Origin: CAZOEL01 sp964578835
GTDB lineage: Bacteria > Desulfobacterota > Syntrophobacteria > Syntrophobacterales > Syntrophobacteraceae
Direction of reading: 5' to 3'
Length of the DNA stretch: 64,000 bases
NCBI GenBank assembly: GCA_964578835.1
Contig: CAZOEL010000025.1
Location: forward strand, 12,195-76,194
Below, in pieces: positions 10,301-18,331 of this stretch. Position numbers and translations under genes: made by a program. The notes below the pieces were generated by a model. It ran no database searches and was not told the DNA's origin. It saw nothing but the letters and a program-made list of their open reading frames with translations. Position 1 is the first letter of the stretch, and every line of letters begins with the position of its first letter.

Positions 10301-10666
10301 GCGACGTCCATCCCCGGTCTTTTCCTTGCAAATCCTCACGGCGTCAATGTCTCGGAACGGACGAAAGGAGCGGCTGCGGCGATTTTTGCAGCCTCCGTCA
10401 TGCCGAGGCGTCCTCGTCAGAACAAGGGTTACACAGTCGTCGTGGAGGAAGCTCGATGCAGGGGGTGCGGCCGTTGCGTGCAAGTCTGCCCGTATCAGGC
10501 CGTGAGCTTCCGGTCGAATTCGGTGGGAGGTTGGTGCGCGGTGGTGGATGAAGCGCTTTGCAAAGGATGCGGCAACTGTATTTCCGTCTGCCCGTCCAAT
10601 GCCGCTGACAGTCCATACCGCGACAGGCTCTATCTCGAGCAGATGGTTGATGAAATTTTGCTATAG
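7304..10666 (+). CDS. Multidomain Fe-S flavoprotein: NfnB/GltD-like NAD(P)H module fused to HdrA-like and ferredoxin modules
   Basis: A 1120-residue fusion. In order: a Rossmann start (VLVIGATPAGIA, residues ~11-22); a ferredoxin-like motif (CTLCGLCADACPVE, ~110-123); the Fe-S N-terminal domain of GltD/NfnB (CQENCPLGVN ~154, then GICGRICTHPCEAACRR); an FAD Rossmann fold (KIAIIGSGPAGLAAA, ~247); an NAD(P)H fold (VAVIGDGNAALDLA, ~378); a cysteine-dense segment (CLQCGVCSECLQCAEVC, ~616); an HdrA-like Cys-rich region (VFVCRCNDVFGW ~730, MASCVCCPLDF); another Rossmann-like fold (AVIGDSEAAIKSAM, ~880); and a C-terminal 2[4Fe-4S] ferredoxin (CRGCGRCVQVCP, CKGCGNCISVCP, ~1050-1105). It could exchange electrons between NAD(P)H, ferredoxin and the Hdr proteins. 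Bifurcation is inference. Confidence 0.85.
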   Translation: MRAPKERLHRVLVIGATPAGIAATNKLGEMGIPVTLVDSDEDLNRKLAEEKWRLTSGVPLNYALRPGLLRILRNPRIHCVLPGRITSIKHTPQGFAARIKGYQSFIDPERCTLCGLCADACPVEYRDGAKPIHYADRQSLPGRAFIDKRSKPLCQENCPLGVNVQGYMALAKNGKFSEALDLIRRDNVLPGICGRICTHPCEAACRRSELDEPLAIRDIKRFVADCAAKSESRTTKAAAQVEKRPEKIAIIGSGPAGLAAAADLARLGYGVTVFEKEEKPGGLLRYGIGPHRLPRDVLDSEIRFIEGLGVEFKTSSAIDLSSGLDDLKKEYASVIIANGTWKDRKLGAPGEDLARVNGCVELLGKVYRGEIKELKESVAVIGDGNAALDLARALVRLGAEVAIISWFPEELIPADREEVEAAREEGISFVYRTQVVGFKAVGKKSIKLRCASTEPGKPDANGIPWPVLIQGKEPFELAFDRAVVAIGQAGDPELFATSAAPRATASGYVETDSCRQTSIPAVYAAGDIVSGPSSVVQAMASGRESARAIHRALSGEELPEKGLRRPLEKAYADISPDIPSQARADMAERQPGVRKSSFEEVALGLTEAQTLSEASRCLQCGVCSECLQCAEVCLAGAIRHDSEPESEETEQAGVVIIADPAAAPPVKGEDVIRAYNAKAAEEDVFAMMVRGFAAAAEAMIMLGDGAQRLRGHGLSFGAPDPKLSPEIKLGVFVCRCNDVFGWKPELNDYIDSLTEKPEVAHAESIPSACTPEGSAAVLRTIREKGLTRIVMASCVCCPLDFICSACTDQRSRLKDALFNGTGLSRAMFETCNLRGEALRLLEDYPELAVNRFEGLIDRSIGRAKHLKAMPLPVRPYNFTTAVIGDSEAAIKSAMTLAEIGMEVFLFGIRDRQSAKSATHPNIHRFDGSSVKGIRGTVGNFEVVVETDGSEKVFHAGAVILGEQSRKRIPYMPMADLPPHMVESSMQKRGVTGIPFFSPGATSIPGLFLANPHGVNVSERTKGAAAAIFAASVMPRRPRQNKGYTVVVEEARCRGCGRCVQVCPYQAVSFRSNSVGGWCAVVDEALCKGCGNCISVCPSNAADSPYRDRLYLEQMVDEILL

Positions 10667-10685
10667 CCTTTGTGAGCATTAGACA

Positions 10686-12269
10686 ATGAATGATCTGAAA
10701 ATCGTACTGTTTGTCTGCAATTGGAGCCCGCACGCCGCTTTCCAGACTCTTCAGGATAATGGCTCGGATATTCCGAACGAAATCCACATGGTCCGGATTC
10801 CCTGCACCGGCAGGATCAGCAAGTCTTTACTTTTCAAAGCGTTCGAGATGGGCGCCGACGGCGTCGCGCTGGTTGGCTGCGAGCCCGGGTCGTGCCGTTA
10901 CGGCGCCGGAACGACGGTGGCCAAACGCAATACAGATGACACAAGGGGCATCATGGAGCTTCTTGGACTTGGAGAGGGACGGTTGCGCTGGGCGACATTC
11001 CTTCCCGAGCAGTCCGAGGAGATGCTTGCCTTCCTCCATGGGTTCAGGGATGAGATAGCAGCCCTGGGAAAAAGTCCCGTAACCGTCGCCTCAAGGGAGC
11101 CCGTGGAAGAAGAAGTCGCGGGCAAAGCGGACGAAATCGTCGCAGCCCACGATATCTACGCCTGCCAGGACTGCGGGAAATGTTCTTCCGCCTGTTCTCT
11201 GACGCTCTCGGGAAAACCCTTTTCTCCCAGGGCCATGGCAAGCGCCATTATCGCGGGGGGCAAGGATTCCGCGCCGGTTGCGGAGGGGGTATGGGAATGT
11301 CTCACCTGCGGCCTGTGCTATGACCGATGCCCTTCGGCGGTGGATTTCCCCGAATTCATCAAAGACATGCGCGTTCTGCAGAAGGCGAAAGGCAATGGCG
11401 GCCATGAGGCCCACGACGGCTTCTTTCAGGCTCTCATGCGCACCATGACGTCGCCCGACATGCAGATGCAGCGGTGGCGGAATCTTCCCGAGGATATCCG
11501 CGTGGACGCTCAGAGCAAGGTGCTCTTTTTCGGCGGCTGCGCGCCTTATTTCGACACCTTCTTCGGCCATCACCTCAAGGTCCGGACCAATGATATACTG
11601 TTGAACAGCTTGAGGCTTCTCAATTTTTTCGACATTCACCCCGCGCTGCTTGCAAATGAAAGGTGCTGTGGCCATGATCTTCTGTGGTCCGGAGACCGGA
11701 AGAACTTTCTGAAGCTTGCCCGGTTGAATGTGGAAGCCATAGAAAAACAGGGCATAGAAGAAGTGGTGACTGCGTGCCCCGAATGTTACAGGACCCTCGC
11801 TCGTCATTACCCGGACGAGGGAGTCGCCATCAACTTCAAGGTCACTCACATATACGACCTTCTGGAAAAGGAAATTGACAAAGGCGCCGTGGGCTTCGAA
11901 AAGCTGGATCGCAATATCACTTTCCAGGACCCCTGTCGATTGAGCCGCCTCGAGGGGCGCGCGGAGCTGCCCAGAAAGCTCATAAATAGACTCCGCTCCC
12001 GTGGCTTCAGCGAAATGAAGGACCGTGGAGTCTCAGCCCTTTGTTGCGGAAACTGCGCCTGGACGGGATGCGACAGCTACACGAAGGCGTTGCAGGTAAA
12101 ACGCCTCCGTCAAGCCAAAGAGACGGGGAGCGATCTGCTCATCACCGCCTGCCCCAAGTGTCAGATCCACCTCAGTTGCGCCATGGAGGACCCCTTCCGA
12201 GGCGAAGAGCTCAAGATGGAAATGATGGATCTCACAACCGTCCTGGCCAAAACCATTAAGTGGGAATAA
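10686..12269 (+). CDS. MvhD-HdrC-HdrB-like fusion protein
   Basis: A 527-residue fusion. Residues ~1-130 match the MvhD/hydrogenase delta family (VLFVCNWSPHAAF, VGCEPGSCRYGAG), a [2Fe-2S] protein that links HdrA to electron donors. Residues ~155-235 are HdrC-like, with two [4Fe-4S] motifs (CQDCGKCSSACS and CLTCGLCYDRCP). Residues ~270-527 are HdrB-like CCG-type domains: FFGGCAPY, NERCCGHD, TACPECYR, then CCGNCAWTGC and TACPKCQIH. HdrB normally carries noncubane [4Fe-4S] clusters that reduce a disulfide; the actual acceptor is unknown. It sits 19 bp after the 1120-residue fusion and 7 bp before the HdrA gene, within the same operon. Confidence 0.85.
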   Translation: MNDLKIVLFVCNWSPHAAFQTLQDNGSDIPNEIHMVRIPCTGRISKSLLFKAFEMGADGVALVGCEPGSCRYGAGTTVAKRNTDDTRGIMELLGLGEGRLRWATFLPEQSEEMLAFLHGFRDEIAALGKSPVTVASREPVEEEVAGKADEIVAAHDIYACQDCGKCSSACSLTLSGKPFSPRAMASAIIAGGKDSAPVAEGVWECLTCGLCYDRCPSAVDFPEFIKDMRVLQKAKGNGGHEAHDGFFQALMRTMTSPDMQMQRWRNLPEDIRVDAQSKVLFFGGCAPYFDTFFGHHLKVRTNDILLNSLRLLNFFDIHPALLANERCCGHDLLWSGDRKNFLKLARLNVEAIEKQGIEEVVTACPECYRTLARHYPDEGVAINFKVTHIYDLLEKEIDKGAVGFEKLDRNITFQDPCRLSRLEGRAELPRKLINRLRSRGFSEMKDRGVSALCCGNCAWTGCDSYTKALQVKRLRQAKETGSDLLITACPKCQIHLSCAMEDPFRGEELKMEMMDLTTVLAKTIKWE

Positions 12270-12276
12270 GAAGGTT

Positions 12277-14703
12277 ATGATGGAAAGAACTGACAATCCG
12301 GCATTCCGCCCGCGCATTGGCGTTTATGTGTGCCATTGCGGGCTCAACATCGCTCGGACCGTTGACTGTAAGAAGGTGGTGGAATCAACGGCGGGGCTCG
12401 ATGACGTCGTCATCGCCCGAGATGTTCCCTACGCCTGCTCTGAGCCCGGTCAGAACAGCATAAAAGATGATATTGAGGAGCAAAATCTGGATCGAGTCGT
12501 TATCGCGGCCTGCTCTCCAAGGCTTCATGAGCCCACTTTCCGCCAGATGGTCCAGTCCGTCGGGATCAACCCTTACCTCATGGAGATGGCCAACATACGG
12601 GAGCACTGCAGCTGGGTGCACATGAACGACCCGGAGGCTGCAACGGCGAAGGCGGCGGATCTTTTGAAGATGGCCGTATCCCGCGTGCGCAAGCTCCAGC
12701 CGCTCGAGCCCGAGCGGATTTCGCTCACGAAAAAGACTCTCGTCATCGGGGGCGGAGTCGCCGGCATCCAGGCCGCCCTCGACCTGGCCGATAACGGATA
12801 CGATGTGGTTCTCGTGGAAAAGAAGCCCTCCATCGGCGGGACAATGGCTCAGCTCGACAAGACATTTCCCACGATGGACTGCTCCATCTGAATTCTCGGG
12901 CCTAAAATGACGGATGCCGGTCGGCATCCCCGAATCAAGCTCCACACGATGAGCGAAGTCGTTGACGTAAAAGGCTATGTCGGCAACTTCGAAATAAAGA
13001 TCCTGAAAAAAGCCCGTTATGTGGATGAAAAGGAATGCACCGCGTGCGGCGACTGCGCCACGGTTTGCCCGGTCGTTCGCCCGGATGAGTTCAATCTCGG
13101 CCTCTCCTCGCGGAAGGCGATTTATTCGCCGTTCCCGCAGGCCGTCCCTTCGGCTTACGTCATCAACGTGAACGAATGCCTGGGACACAACCCGGCGGTC
13201 TGCGCAAAGTGCGTCGACGCGTGCGACAAGCATTGCATAAACTTCCATATGTCCGATGAGGAAATTACCGAGAAGGTAGGCTCCATCATTGTCGCCACCG
13301 GCATGGAGCCCTATGACCCGACAGAGCTGGACGAATACGGCTACACGCGCTTCGGCAACGTACTCACGAGCCTGGAGTTCGAAAGGCTGGTCAACGCCGG
13401 AGGTCCGACCAAAGGGGAGCTCATTCGCCCCACGGATCACAGAACGCCCAAATCGATCGGCTTTATCCAGTGCGTCGGCTCGCGGTCCGCGAGGAAGGGA
13501 AGCTCCTACTGCTCAAACGTCTGCTGCATGAATACCATCAAGAGCACTCTTGTCTTGAAGGAGCACTACCCGGATATGGATATCAAGGTCTTCTACATCG
13601 ATATCCGCGCCTTCGGCAAGGGCTTCGAAGACTTATACAAAAGAAGCAGGCAGATGGGCGTCCACTACGTGAGAGGACTGCCGGGCAATGTAGAGGAAAC
13701 AAGCGACGGAAGCCTCAGTGTTGCGGTCGAGAACACGGTTACGGGCGGAATCGAGCGCCACGAACTGGACATGCTCGTCCTGGCCATTGGGGTAAAGCCC
13801 TCGTCAAAGACCCAGAAGCTTCAAGAGATGCTCGGGCTTCAGCTCACCTCGGACGGCTTTTTCCTGGAAGCCCATCCGAAGCTTCAGCCCGTAGACGCCG
13901 CGACGCGCGGAGTTTTCTACGCCGGATGCGCTGAAGGGCCCAAGGATATCAAGGAGAGCGTCACACAGGCGTCGGCTGCAGCCGCAAGGGCCATTCGCCT
14001 CATGCATGAAGGCGAAATCCTGACCGAGCCCATCACCTCTGAAGTGGTTGCGCAGCTTTGCACATCGTGCGGCAAGTGCGCCAAAGTCTGCCCCTACAAT
14101 GCGATCTCGGTCGATGTGAAGAAGAAAACGCCGGCGGTGGTGAACACAGCAGCCTGCGCGGGCTGCGGAGCGTGCGCTGCAGAGTGCCCCTTCGACGCCA
14201 TCACGATGAATCACTTCACCGACGCTCAGATCCTTGGCCAAGTCGACGCCCTGCTTGCGGAGGAATCCGGAGAAAAGATCCTGGCTTTCGCCTGCAATTG
14301 GTGCTCGTACGCCGGGGCCGACTATGCGGGAGTATCCAGGCTTCAGTACCCGCCCAATGTGCGCCTCATCCGCACCATGTGCTCGGCCAGGGTCGATGAG
14401 GATTTCGTCTGGAAGGGCTTTGCCGACGGCGCTCCGGTCGTGCTCGTTAGCGGCTGTCACATTGGCGACTGTCATTACATAAACGCCAATCAGTGGACGG
14501 TCAAACGGGTCGAGAAGATGCGAAAGAAGATGGAAAAGCTCGGCATCCGCTCCGAACGCCTCCAGCTCGAGTGGGTGAGCGCAGCCGAAGGGGTCCGATT
14601 CGCAAGCATAATGAAAAACCTCGAAGCGCTCAGGAAGAGCGTCACCACCGAAGAGATCGAGCAGACGGTAGATATTCTTACGAAAAAGAACGAAGCTCAA
14701 TAG
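12277..14703 (+). CDS. hdrA: Selenocysteine-containing HdrA fused to a C-terminal MvhD domain (UGA 12889-12891 read as Sec)
   Basis: One reading frame of 808 residues if the in-frame TGA at 12889-12891 is decoded as selenocysteine (residue 205). The flanking protein, DKTFPTMDCSI-U-ILGPKM, matches the conserved HdrA motif DCSICILxPKM, with Sec replacing Cys. A SECIS-like hairpin follows. Other parts: N-terminal HdrA domain (VYVCHCGLNIA; ACSPRLHEPTFR), FAD fold (VIGGGVAGIQAA, ~156), an inserted ferredoxin region (CTACGDCATVCP, ~253), C-terminal 2[4Fe-4S] ferredoxin (CTSCGKCAKVCP, CAGCGACAAECP, ~594-640), and an MvhD domain from ~664 (AFACNWCSYAGAD; SGCHIGDCHY). HdrA is the flavin-bifurcating subunit in methanogen complexes. 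A standard gene finder would split it into 12277-12891 and 12907-14703. Sec is inferred but strongly supported. Confidence 0.9.
12912..12929 (+). promoter_or_regulatory. Bacterial SECIS-like hairpin downstream of the in-frame UGA
   Basis: A perfect 7-bp stem GGATGCC/GGCATCC (12912-12918 and 12923-12929) closes a GGTC tetraloop. Its base begins 21 nt after the last base of the UGA. Bacterial SECIS elements lie within the coding region just 3' of the UGA and require a G-rich apical loop for SelB; the E. coli fdhF element also has GGUC. The stem sits inside codons that keep the HdrA frame. Confidence 0.8.
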
Positions 14704-15059
14704 GATCGCAACAGATGGGATCGCTCGCAACCGGCCGAAGCGCTACTGTTCCGGTTGCGGACGATCCTTTGAGCTTGCCTCCGGTATCCAGCCTTCACAC
14801 TGCTCGAACGTCATTCCGCCAGTCTTAAAGCCGAAATCCACTTTTTAGAGCCCGTCTGGACCCCGGCATTCGCCGGGGTGACAGTGGAGACGGATCGATT
14901 CTGCCCACCCTACGCAAGCCAAAATGAGAACTGCTGGCTATAAAGCAAAAGACCGAAAAAAACGGTGTATCTTTAGATGTAGTGTGTTAGATTGGGTCAC
15001 CGTTTTCCATTAAAGCCAATTCCCTTATCCTGATCACATAACTGGATAGTTATGCCGCC
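14704..15059. other. Intergenic region: hairpin and fragments of dispersed repeats
   Basis: A 9-bp inverted repeat (cgcaaccgg/ccggttgcg, 14726-14734 and 14751-14759) just after the hdrA stop may end the operon, though no T run follows. Bases 14809-14839 match 51787-51817 (inside the MITE-like element) with 3 differences in 31. Bases 14903-14930 match 44730-44757 with 3 differences in 28. Just before the kinase start is ATAACT-GGAT-AGTTAT (15038-15053), a possible operator. No gene is supported. Confidence 0.55.
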
Positions 15060-15965
15060 ATGGGGCGTATAGACGATCTGCAGCTTGACCATCTTGTAGG
15101 ACGGGAAGTCGGCACAGCCGTACTCCTCAAAGAGCTCTCCCGAGGGGGTATGGGAGTCATCTTTGTCGCCTATCAGAAGACTCTCAAGCGCCAGATCGCG
15201 GTAAAAATCCTGCCAAAATCGCTTCTCACCCGGTCAAGCGCCGAGCTTTTCCAGCAGGAAGCAGAATCGGCGGCCTTTTTGTCACACCCGAATATCGTCC
15301 CGATCTATGAAGTGGGAGAGACAGAAGAGTTTTTATATTTCACGATGCAGCTTATCCAAGGCATGTCCCTCTCCCAGATTATTCGCAGGATCAAACAGCA
15401 CCCGCTGCCGTCGAGACGGGTCTTTCCCTTAAAAGAAGCCATAAAGACTCTCCTAAGCGTCCTGGATGGGCTCGATTTCGCGCACCAGCACGAGATCGTT
15501 CACCGTGACATCAAGCCTGCCAATATCCTGATTGAAGCTCAAACGCATCGTCCAATCATCACCGACTTCGGGGTAGCCAAGGTCATGCGGGGCCCGGATG
15601 TGAGCACGCGCGAAATCCTTGGGACTCCGATCTATATGGCTCCCGAGCAGATTGTTGCAGGCGCCGTTGACGGCCGTGCAGATATTTACGCAGTCGGAGT
15701 CATGCTCTTCGAGCTTCTGGCGATGGAGCTGCCTATTCCTTCCTACGGCACAGTCAAAGAGCTGATCACCATGAAGGCGCTCCTCAAAGATCAACTTTTT
15801 CAAAAGAAGCCCTCTGATGTAAATCCCTCTATACATCCGGACATGGACAAGATTGTCTTCAAGGCCCTCGCCTATGCGCCCGATAATAGATATGCATCCT
15901 GTCGCGACTTTATTCACGATCTGAAATCTTATCGGGCTCTCCACCTGGAGCAACGCTCATCATAG
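15060..15965 (+). CDS. Serine/threonine protein kinase (PknB-like catalytic domain only)
   Basis: A 301-residue Hanks-type kinase. All core elements are visible: glycine-rich loop (LSRGGMGVIFVA), the ATP-anchoring lysine (IAVKIL), the catalytic loop VHRDIKPANIL, the DFG motif (ITDFGVAK), the activation segment ending GTPIYMAPEQ, and the structural Asp/Arg regions further on (DGRADIYAVGVMLFE). There is no transmembrane segment or extracellular PASTA domain, so it is probably soluble. No clear Shine-Dalgarno precedes ATG 15060, but the N-terminal extent fits the fold. It is first of four genes; the FHA domain encoded two genes downstream is a phosphothreonine reader and a plausible partner. Confidence 0.93.
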   Translation: MGRIDDLQLDHLVGREVGTAVLLKELSRGGMGVIFVAYQKTLKRQIAVKILPKSLLTRSSAELFQQEAESAAFLSHPNIVPIYEVGETEEFLYFTMQLIQGMSLSQIIRRIKQHPLPSRRVFPLKEAIKTLLSVLDGLDFAHQHEIVHRDIKPANILIEAQTHRPIITDFGVAKVMRGPDVSTREILGTPIYMAPEQIVAGAVDGRADIYAVGVMLFELLAMELPIPSYGTVKELITMKALLKDQLFQKKPSDVNPSIHPDMDKIVFKALAYAPDNRYASCRDFIHDLKSYRALHLEQRSS

Positions 15966-15972
15966 GGACGGT

Positions 15973-18168
15973 ATGGCTAAACAAACCGCGTCTTTCCAGG
16001 AAAATATCTTCAAGCTTAGCCGCATTATTGTCATGTTGTTCAATCGTGCGACTATGTATCATATGAATCACCCTTATGTGAAACAGTCGCTCGAGGAATT
16101 TTACCCTGCTATCATACAGGTTTTTGCAAATGTTTCCCCCGTTGTCTTCATCCTGCACCGCGATCAGTTCTTCCTTGACGAAGAGCCTATCGACTCGCGC
16201 AACAACGTCCAACGGATAGTCTCACATTTTAAAAAGGCCGGTTTGCAGTCTATTTCCTTTGAGAACGGTCTTAGCGAAAACGAGATTAAGGCATTCCTGG
16301 AAATATTCACCTCCCTCGAGGCCTATCCCGACGTAGAGGCGATGAACAAGGCGATGGTGGTCAAAGGCGTCAGGCATATGAAGCTCAACCATGTCTTTTT
16401 CAGGAAGGTCTCTCAGGACGATGAAGTCATTTCACATAAGGCCCTAAAAAAGCTCGTTCCCGACGTTTCCCTGGAAGACCAGGAGAGGTCGAAAAAGGCA
16501 TTTGTCGATCTGGTGCTTAAAAATTTGCTGGCGGAAGAGCTCAAAGAAACGCTTACCATAGAGAACCTGCTCAAAAACCCGGCAGCCCTGTCGCAGACAA
16601 TGGCGGAAAAGGACTTCACGGGCGCCGGCGATACGGGTGAAGAAGGAAATCAACCGGGAGTGGTGCTCCTTCACCAACTGGAAATACTGGGAGACGAGGT
16701 CAATCGGAATTTGCTCTCGAGCGATGGCGTCAATCTTCATGATGTCGCCGCGGCTCTTACGGAAATGAAAGGGCGTCTTCTGGAGAGCATTGAGACTCAG
16801 AAATCTCTGGAGATCACCTTTTCAACCGAAGAGATGATCTTTGACAAGGTGAATGAGATCTCAGACTCGGTCATCCAGCGGATAGTCAAAGATGAGTACC
16901 ATGGCGGCAAGACATCCCTTGAGCGACTGGCGCAAATCCTTCGCCGGTTAGCGCCCGACCCCATGGAGCTCAAACGTCTCCTGCCTTCCATCCGAGTTGC
17001 GCTCATGGAAGAAGGCATGCTTCTTGGCGACTATCTCCATCTGGTTCAAGAATTGAGCAAAGAGTTGCAGAGCGATGAACTGGCTCGCATTCTTCAGCAA
17101 AGCTCCGAGGAGCTGGGCATTGACGGGCAGGCGCTCATCGAAGAGCTTAAGAGGAGCCCTACGCATGCAGCGGAGCTGATTTTCCTCGCATCTGAAATTC
17201 GAAAAGGCTCGGGCGACGAACGGGCTCTAGCGGATCTACTCGTAGATTACGTTGAGCGCATCGGGTCCGATTCCGCTCTTACAGACGCCAATGCCGACCA
17301 AGCCGATGCAGAGCAGCGCTTTCGCCAAATCATCACGGCGATCGGCTCTCGCGTCGTAGGCCGTTTGAAGCAGATGAACGTCAAGAATGACCTTCTGGAG
17401 CGTATAGAACAAAAATTCGATACGCGAATGGATGAAATTCTCGAGAAAGTGAAACTTGATTGGATACAATCTCACTCCTGTCAAGAAGAAAAGCAACAAA
17501 GCAAAGAGCGTAGCGTCCTTGAACTATTGGAGCATAGTGTCGCTGAAGGAGACGAGCTCGGCGAGATACTCGCTTCAGTGCGCGCCAAAGTCCAGGCGAA
17601 CGAAATGGACGAAAACGATTTCGGGCAGATTTATGCCGAGATTAGCAGGCAACAGCAACTTCGCGCCGAGGAGCGCACGGGCGGGATGCCCGGAGGATTT
17701 CTGCATGCCTCTACTCTGACGCTGGTCATCGAAAAGGAGATCGCTATGGCGAAGCGGTATGAAATGCCATTTTCAGCGATTTCCTTTTCATTGGTCAAGG
17801 CCGTTCAAAAGTCCGCGGGGCCTCCCGCAAAGATATCTCCGTCCTCATGCATGACGGCAGTTTTGAAAGCAATATCCGCAACCGCAAGGGAGGCGGATAT
17901 TCTTGGGGAGCTCGGCAAAAACAGGATCGTGCTTTTGTTGCCCATGACGGGAGGAAGCCAGGCGCAGAGCGCGCTCAGACGTTATCTGAAGCTGCTGAGC
18001 ACCAATGTTATGAATGTGGATGGGGTTCTACTGAACTTCCGGGTCGCTGGAGTTGCAGCTACATACAGTCCCACGCTGACGCCCGATGCAGCCGCATTTA
18101 TCCGGAACCTCATGAACGATCTCGTCCAAATGGAAAGAAGAATAAAAAATCTTCAAGTGTATTTTTGA
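15973..18168 (+). CDS. Large signalling protein with degenerate C-terminal GGDEF-like domain
   Basis: A 731-residue protein starting 7 bp after the kinase gene. The first ~570 residues are helical and charged, without a family I recognise; repeated Glu/Lys/Leu-rich helices suggest coiled coils. Residues ~575-731 align in pattern with nucleotide-cyclase GGDEF domains (LTLVIEKEIAMAKRYEMPFSAISFSL ... ADILGELGKNRIVLLLPMT ... RRYLKLLS ... FRVAGVAATY). The catalytic GG[D/E]EF signature is replaced by GKNRI, so diguanylate cyclase activity is unlikely. It may act as a scaffold or nucleotide-binding regulator for the kinase or the EAL protein encoded next to it. Function is otherwise unknown. Confidence 0.7.
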   Translation: MAKQTASFQENIFKLSRIIVMLFNRATMYHMNHPYVKQSLEEFYPAIIQVFANVSPVVFILHRDQFFLDEEPIDSRNNVQRIVSHFKKAGLQSISFENGLSENEIKAFLEIFTSLEAYPDVEAMNKAMVVKGVRHMKLNHVFFRKVSQDDEVISHKALKKLVPDVSLEDQERSKKAFVDLVLKNLLAEELKETLTIENLLKNPAALSQTMAEKDFTGAGDTGEEGNQPGVVLLHQLEILGDEVNRNLLSSDGVNLHDVAAALTEMKGRLLESIETQKSLEITFSTEEMIFDKVNEISDSVIQRIVKDEYHGGKTSLERLAQILRRLAPDPMELKRLLPSIRVALMEEGMLLGDYLHLVQELSKELQSDELARILQQSSEELGIDGQALIEELKRSPTHAAELIFLASEIRKGSGDERALADLLVDYVERIGSDSALTDANADQADAEQRFRQIITAIGSRVVGRLKQMNVKNDLLERIEQKFDTRMDEILEKVKLDWIQSHSCQEEKQQSKERSVLELLEHSVAEGDELGEILASVRAKVQANEMDENDFGQIYAEISRQQQLRAEERTGGMPGGFLHASTLTLVIEKEIAMAKRYEMPFSAISFSLVKAVQKSAGPPAKISPSSCMTAVLKAISATAREADILGELGKNRIVLLLPMTGGSQAQSALRRYLKLLSTNVMNVDGVLLNFRVAGVAATYSPTLTPDAAAFIRNLMNDLVQMERRIKNLQVYF

Positions 18169-18331
18169 CAGCCGATTGGGGAGGCTGGACATCAACCTGG
18201 GGAGCTGCCGCATTTGGGAGGCGCCAGATGCGACAAAAGCTTCCACTTGCCGGATGAGCCTTTATCCGGCGCCAAGCGACAAACGGACATCATCTTTCCA
18301 GCAGGCGCGACATTCCGGCGGGAAATGTGAA

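Noticed and set aside
12277..12891. A separate short HdrA gene ending at the TGA.
   Set aside because: The frame continues in place after the TGA with HdrA-specific sequence and a SECIS-like hairpin, so Sec read-through explains it better than a premature stop.
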